Source of the DNA: JACMIU01 sp043763605
GTDB taxonomy: Bacteria > Armatimonadota > Armatimonadia > Armatimonadales > Armatimonadaceae
Assembly: GCA_043763605.1 (NCBI GenBank)
Contig: JAYULM010000542.1
Coordinates: 1-24,054, forward strand
Length of the DNA: 24,054 nucleotides
Direction of reading: 5' to 3'
The notes below the pieces were generated by a model. That model saw nothing but the letters and a program-made list of their open reading frames with translations. It ran no database searches and had not been told where the DNA came from. Positions 21,621 through 24,054 of the stretch are shown here, piece by piece; the stretch's first letter is position 1, and the number at the start of each line of letters is the position of its first letter. The position numbers and the translations under genes are program-made.

Positions 21621-22544
21621 TTACGCGAGTAATCCTAATTCACCGATGGTCGAGGCGGTCAGGATTCGATCACCCAATGTCAGCAGTTCCGACTCCGACA
21701 TCGTCCCGATCTTTTCATAGACCGACTGGGGTAATTCGCCATACTTTGTAGTTAGTTGTCGCAACAGCAGGGAACGTTGTCCCTGTTGCATTCCTTGCTC
21801 AACGCCTTGTTGCAACCCTTTTTGCAGACCGAGTTGTTCCCAGTATGAGATCATATTTCGTTCCTCCTTCGTCGCGGTTATCGCTACTAGGTTTTCGTAT
21901 TGTACCGCTTCTGTCGGGGTGAGTACCGCGTAGGTTTGTACGAGATTCGTCAGCAAGATCTTGCCCGATTCGCTGACGCGGCTTCTCAGGATCGTTTGTA
22001 TCGCCTTCCACTTTCGCGTCACAGAGTCTACGCTGTTCGGTCCTGGCTTCATCATCGCGCTAAGGGCGACTCCGACGAGATTTTGTCCGGTCAGGTAATC
22101 GTCCGCGTTCAGGTCTGGCAACCCGACCGCCTTGTATCGAAAGGTCAATACCGCGAGGTCAAACAACTCACGCTCGTATGTTTCGGTCACGATTCCGCCC
22201 GTTCCTCGGCTCAAATAGACAGCAATGGGATACACTGGCTTCTTCAAACGGTCGGTGAGTAAATGGTAATACGCGAACATGCGGCTACGGAACGAGGAAC
22301 GCCGCCACACCTCGGTCTCCACGTGAAAGACGACGATTTCCGGGTCTCCCGACACCGTGCGAACTTCGACTACGGTGTCTGCCCGGCGCGCCTCGCCGCC
22401 CGGAAAATCGGCGAAAATTTCCTGCTCCAGGAATCGCACGGACGCAAAGTCGATCTTTGCGGCGACGGCGGGGAAGAATAGTTCCAGAAACTCGCGGAAA
22501 AAGAGCCGGAACAACTCCTTGAACAACTGGTCATGCGTGAACAC
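21621..22544 (-). CDS. Rpn/DUF4351-type PD-(D/E)XK family protein
   Basis: The protein has 307 residues. The N-terminus HDQLFKELFRLFFREFLELFFP is the hallmark of Rpn/transposase_31-like proteins, followed by RRADTVVEV (acidic site) and IVVFHVETEVWRR (second acidic site). A charged Q/G linker (GLQQGVEQGMQQGQRS) precedes the DUF4351-like tail, LTTKYGELPQSVYEKIGTMSESELLTLGDRIL. The family is linked to DNA breakage and recombination-promoting nucleases. Its gene starts 12 bases after the accC stop with GTG at 22542-22544, so it may be cotranscribed with accC. Its stop is one base from the convergent uvrC stop. It is only remotely similar to the Rpn-like gene at 2866, so this is not a recent duplicate. 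Confidence 0.85.
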   Translation of the reverse strand: MFTHDQLFKELFRLFFREFLELFFPAVAAKIDFASVRFLEQEIFADFPGGEARRADTVVEVRTVSGDPEIVVFHVETEVWRRSSFRSRMFAYYHLLTDRLKKPVYPIAVYLSRGTGGIVTETYERELFDLAVLTFRYKAVGLPDLNADDYLTGQNLVGVALSAMMKPGPNSVDSVTRKWKAIQTILRSRVSESGKILLTNLVQTYAVLTPTEAVQYENLVAITATKEERNMISYWEQLGLQKGLQQGVEQGMQQGQRSLLLRQLTTKYGELPQSVYEKIGTMSESELLTLGDRILTASTIGELGLLA

Positions 22545-22556
22545 GGCGGGCGTCTC

Positions 22557-23918
22557 TTATCCCGTCAGGTCCAATTCGGACATGAGTTGCGGCAGGAACG
22601 CGGTTGAAAGGTCGTTGCTCCGATAGCGGTCGTCCGCCAGAATCCGGTGCAGGAACGAGATGTTCGTCGGGATTCCCTCGACGACGAATTCGTCCAGGCA
22701 GCGGCGCATCCGGGCGATGGCTTCGGCGCGCGTTTCGCCCCAGACGATCAATTTGGCGAGATTGCTGTCGTAGAACGGCGGCATCAGGTATCCGCCGTAG
22801 ATTTGTGTGTCGATGCGCACCCCGAGACCGCCGGGGAAACGTACACTGGTCAGCCGTCCCGCGCCCGGGGCGAACCCGCGTTGGGGATCCTGCGCCGTGA
22901 TCCGGCACTCGATACTGTGACCGCTCCAACGGATCTGCTCCTGCGAAAACGGCAATCGTTCTCCTGCGGCGATGCGAATCTGCCACTGCACCAGGTCGAT
23001 CCCGGTCACGGCCTCCGTCACCGGGTGCTCCACCTGAATCCGGGTATTCATCTCCATGAAATAGAACTCGCCGTCCGGCGTCCAGATGAACTCGACCGTG
23101 CCCGCGTTGGTGTACCCGACCGCATTCGCCGACTTCACTGCCGCCGCGCCGATGGCGAGCCGTTGTTCCAGCGAAAGCGTTGCCGATGGCGCTTCCTCAA
23201 CTACCTTTTGGTGGCGTACGGTTTGAACCGAGCATTCGCGTTCGCCGAGATGGATGCAGTTTCCGTGTTCGTCGGCTAAAATCTGAACTTCGATATGGCG
23301 CATCGACGTAATATATTTTTCGATATACACATCCGCATTGCCGAACGCCGCCGCCGCCTCGGACTGGGAAACCTTAAGTGCGGCGATCAGTTCATCCTCG
23401 GTGTGGACCACGCGGATACCGCGCCCGCCGCCGCCCGCCGTCGCCTTCAGGATCACCGGGTAGCCGATCCCCGCCGCCACACGCAACGCTTCCGCTTCCG
23501 ACCCGACCACGCCCTCGGAACCGGGCACCGTCGGCACCCCGGCGCGTTTGGCGGTCTCGCGGGCGGTCGCTTTGTCGCCCATCGCCTCAATCGCGGTTAT
23601 GGGTGGACCGATGAATTTGATGCCCGCAGCCTCGCAAACTTCGGCGAAGGACGCGGTTTCGGAAAGAAAACCGTAGCCGGGGTGGATCGCCTCCGCGCCC
23701 GTGATCAGAGCCGCCGAGACGATGTTGGGGACGTTCAGGTAAGAGTCCTTGCCGGGACCGGGACCGACACAAACCGATTCGTCGGCGAGATGGACCGGCA
23801 GGGAGTCGGCGTCCGCCTGGGAATACACCTGTACAGTCGCGATCCCGAGTTCCTTACACGCGCGAATGATGCGTACCGCGATTTCGCCGCGATTGGCGAC
23901 CAGTATTTTTTTGAACAT
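22557..23918 (-). CDS. accC: Biotin carboxylase subunit of acetyl-CoA carboxylase
   Basis: AccC carboxylates biotin on AccB with ATP and bicarbonate, the first half-reaction of malonyl-CoA synthesis. Motifs: MFKKILVANRGEIAVRIIRAC at the N-terminus, EAIHPGYGFLSE, the ATP-grasp loop KATAGGGGRGIRVV, GERECSVQTVRHQKVVEEAPS, FYFMEMNTRIQVEHPVTE, and the C-terminal lid region. The 453 residues match family length (about 450). The ATG at 23916-23918 is preceded by a heptamer repeat array, with no ribosome site. accB probably lies just upstream beyond the right edge, as is usual, which cannot be checked. An Rpn-like gene follows 12 bases downstream. Confidence 0.95.
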   Translation of the reverse strand: MFKKILVANRGEIAVRIIRACKELGIATVQVYSQADADSLPVHLADESVCVGPGPGKDSYLNVPNIVSAALITGAEAIHPGYGFLSETASFAEVCEAAGIKFIGPPITAIEAMGDKATARETAKRAGVPTVPGSEGVVGSEAEALRVAAGIGYPVILKATAGGGGRGIRVVHTEDELIAALKVSQSEAAAAFGNADVYIEKYITSMRHIEVQILADEHGNCIHLGERECSVQTVRHQKVVEEAPSATLSLEQRLAIGAAAVKSANAVGYTNAGTVEFIWTPDGEFYFMEMNTRIQVEHPVTEAVTGIDLVQWQIRIAAGERLPFSQEQIRWSGHSIECRITAQDPQRGFAPGAGRLTSVRFPGGLGVRIDTQIYGGYLMPPFYDSNLAKLIVWGETRAEAIARMRRCLDEFVVEGIPTNISFLHRILADDRYRSNDLSTAFLPQLMSELDLTG

Positions 23919-23926
23919 AGTTTTTA

Positions 23927-23996
23927 GTTAGTGAGCAGTGGTCAGTGAGTGGTGGTTAGTGAGTAGTGGTCAGTGGTCAGTGGTCAGTGAACAGGG
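23927..23996. repeat. Ten heptamer repeats upstream of accC
   Basis: Ten successive seven-base units resemble GTCAGTG, with variants GTTAGTG, AGTAGTG, AGCAGTG, AGTGGTG and AACAGGG; three are consecutive exact GTCAGTG. On the accC strand the unit is CACTGAC. Such short tandemly repeated sequences are known in cyanobacteria and other genomes, but their function is unclear. They lie directly in the accC leader or promoter region and no -10 box is evident among them. Confidence 0.85.
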
Positions 23997-24019
23997 AGTG
24001 GGAGTAGTTCGGCGTCTTC

Positions 24020-24051
24020 GGAGCGTGAACGCTTCCCACCCGCAAGCGGGT
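24020..24051. repeat. Palindromic pieces at the right edge
   Basis: GGAGCG-TGAA-CGCTTCC (24020-24036) is an imperfect hairpin, and ACCCGC-AA-GCGGGT (24038-24051) is a perfect six-base palindrome with a two-base centre. They may be part of a repeat continuing beyond the window. Confidence 0.45.
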
Positions 24052-24054
24052 ACC

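Noticed and set aside
23295..23927. 210-residue plus-strand frame opposite accC
   Set aside because: Antisense shadow of accC, with no start signal or motif.
23927..23996. CRISPR array
   Set aside because: Repeats are seven bases long and contiguous, with no spacers and no cas genes.

Overview
The window is about 24 kb of GC-rich bacterial chromosome, densely packed with genes on both strands. The lineage cannot be fixed from one window. A pilin-like protein with the H-X9-DG C-terminal signature, many PD-(D/E)XK (Rpn-like) ORFs, and genes whose -10 boxes sit 5-9 bases before the ATG without a Shine-Dalgarno would fit Armatimonadota, with Planctomycetota as an alternative. This is inference; only the motifs are seen.

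Layout. 1-133: a 25-bp perfect inverted repeat. 134-5068 (minus): sbcD, an Rpn-like nuclease ORF, sbcC; the two subunits of the SbcCD/Mre11-Rad50 nuclease are separated by the unrelated ORF. 5095-6540 (plus): an old tandem duplication of a PD-(D/E)XK-like gene, in which the first copy has lost the catalytic glutamate and carries a remnant of the neighbouring galM end. 6501-8562 (minus): a PARG-like macrodomain protein, a small Cys-rich membrane protein and an aldose 1-epimerase. Divergent from them at 8625-9345 (plus): a small protein overlapping a nucleotidyltransferase, possibly a toxin-antitoxin-like pair. 9328-11825 (minus): feoA-feoB behind a near-consensus promoter with a dyad at its start site. 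12044-12340: a small membrane protein.

12364-14090 is an accessory patch: an H-X9-DG pilin-like gene with visibly AT-richer DNA, and a 5'-truncated RHS-core gene whose C-terminus resembles a prepilin N-terminus. A 23-bp perfect palindrome marks the truncated RHS edge. 14118-17016 (minus) is a compact conserved cluster: dksA/traR-like, lspA, lgt, rluD, joined by 4-bp overlaps or tiny gaps. 17212-21619 (plus): peroxiredoxin-like lipoprotein, homoserine dehydrogenase, an unknown hydrophilic protein, a terminator, uvrC. 21621-23918 (minus): accC followed by a second Rpn-like nuclease. 23927-23996 holds ten heptamer repeats upstream of accC.

Functionally, DNA repair (sbcC, sbcD, uvrC), iron uptake (feoAB), lipoprotein maturation (lgt, lspA), fatty-acid synthesis (accC) and threonine/methionine synthesis (hom) are housekeeping. 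The nuclease-like ORFs, NTase pair, RHS remnant and repeats are the accessory part. The best leads are the duplicated nuclease pair with one dead active site, the leaderless promoter set, the RHS/pilin chimera with its palindrome, and the PARG/NTase divergent locus.
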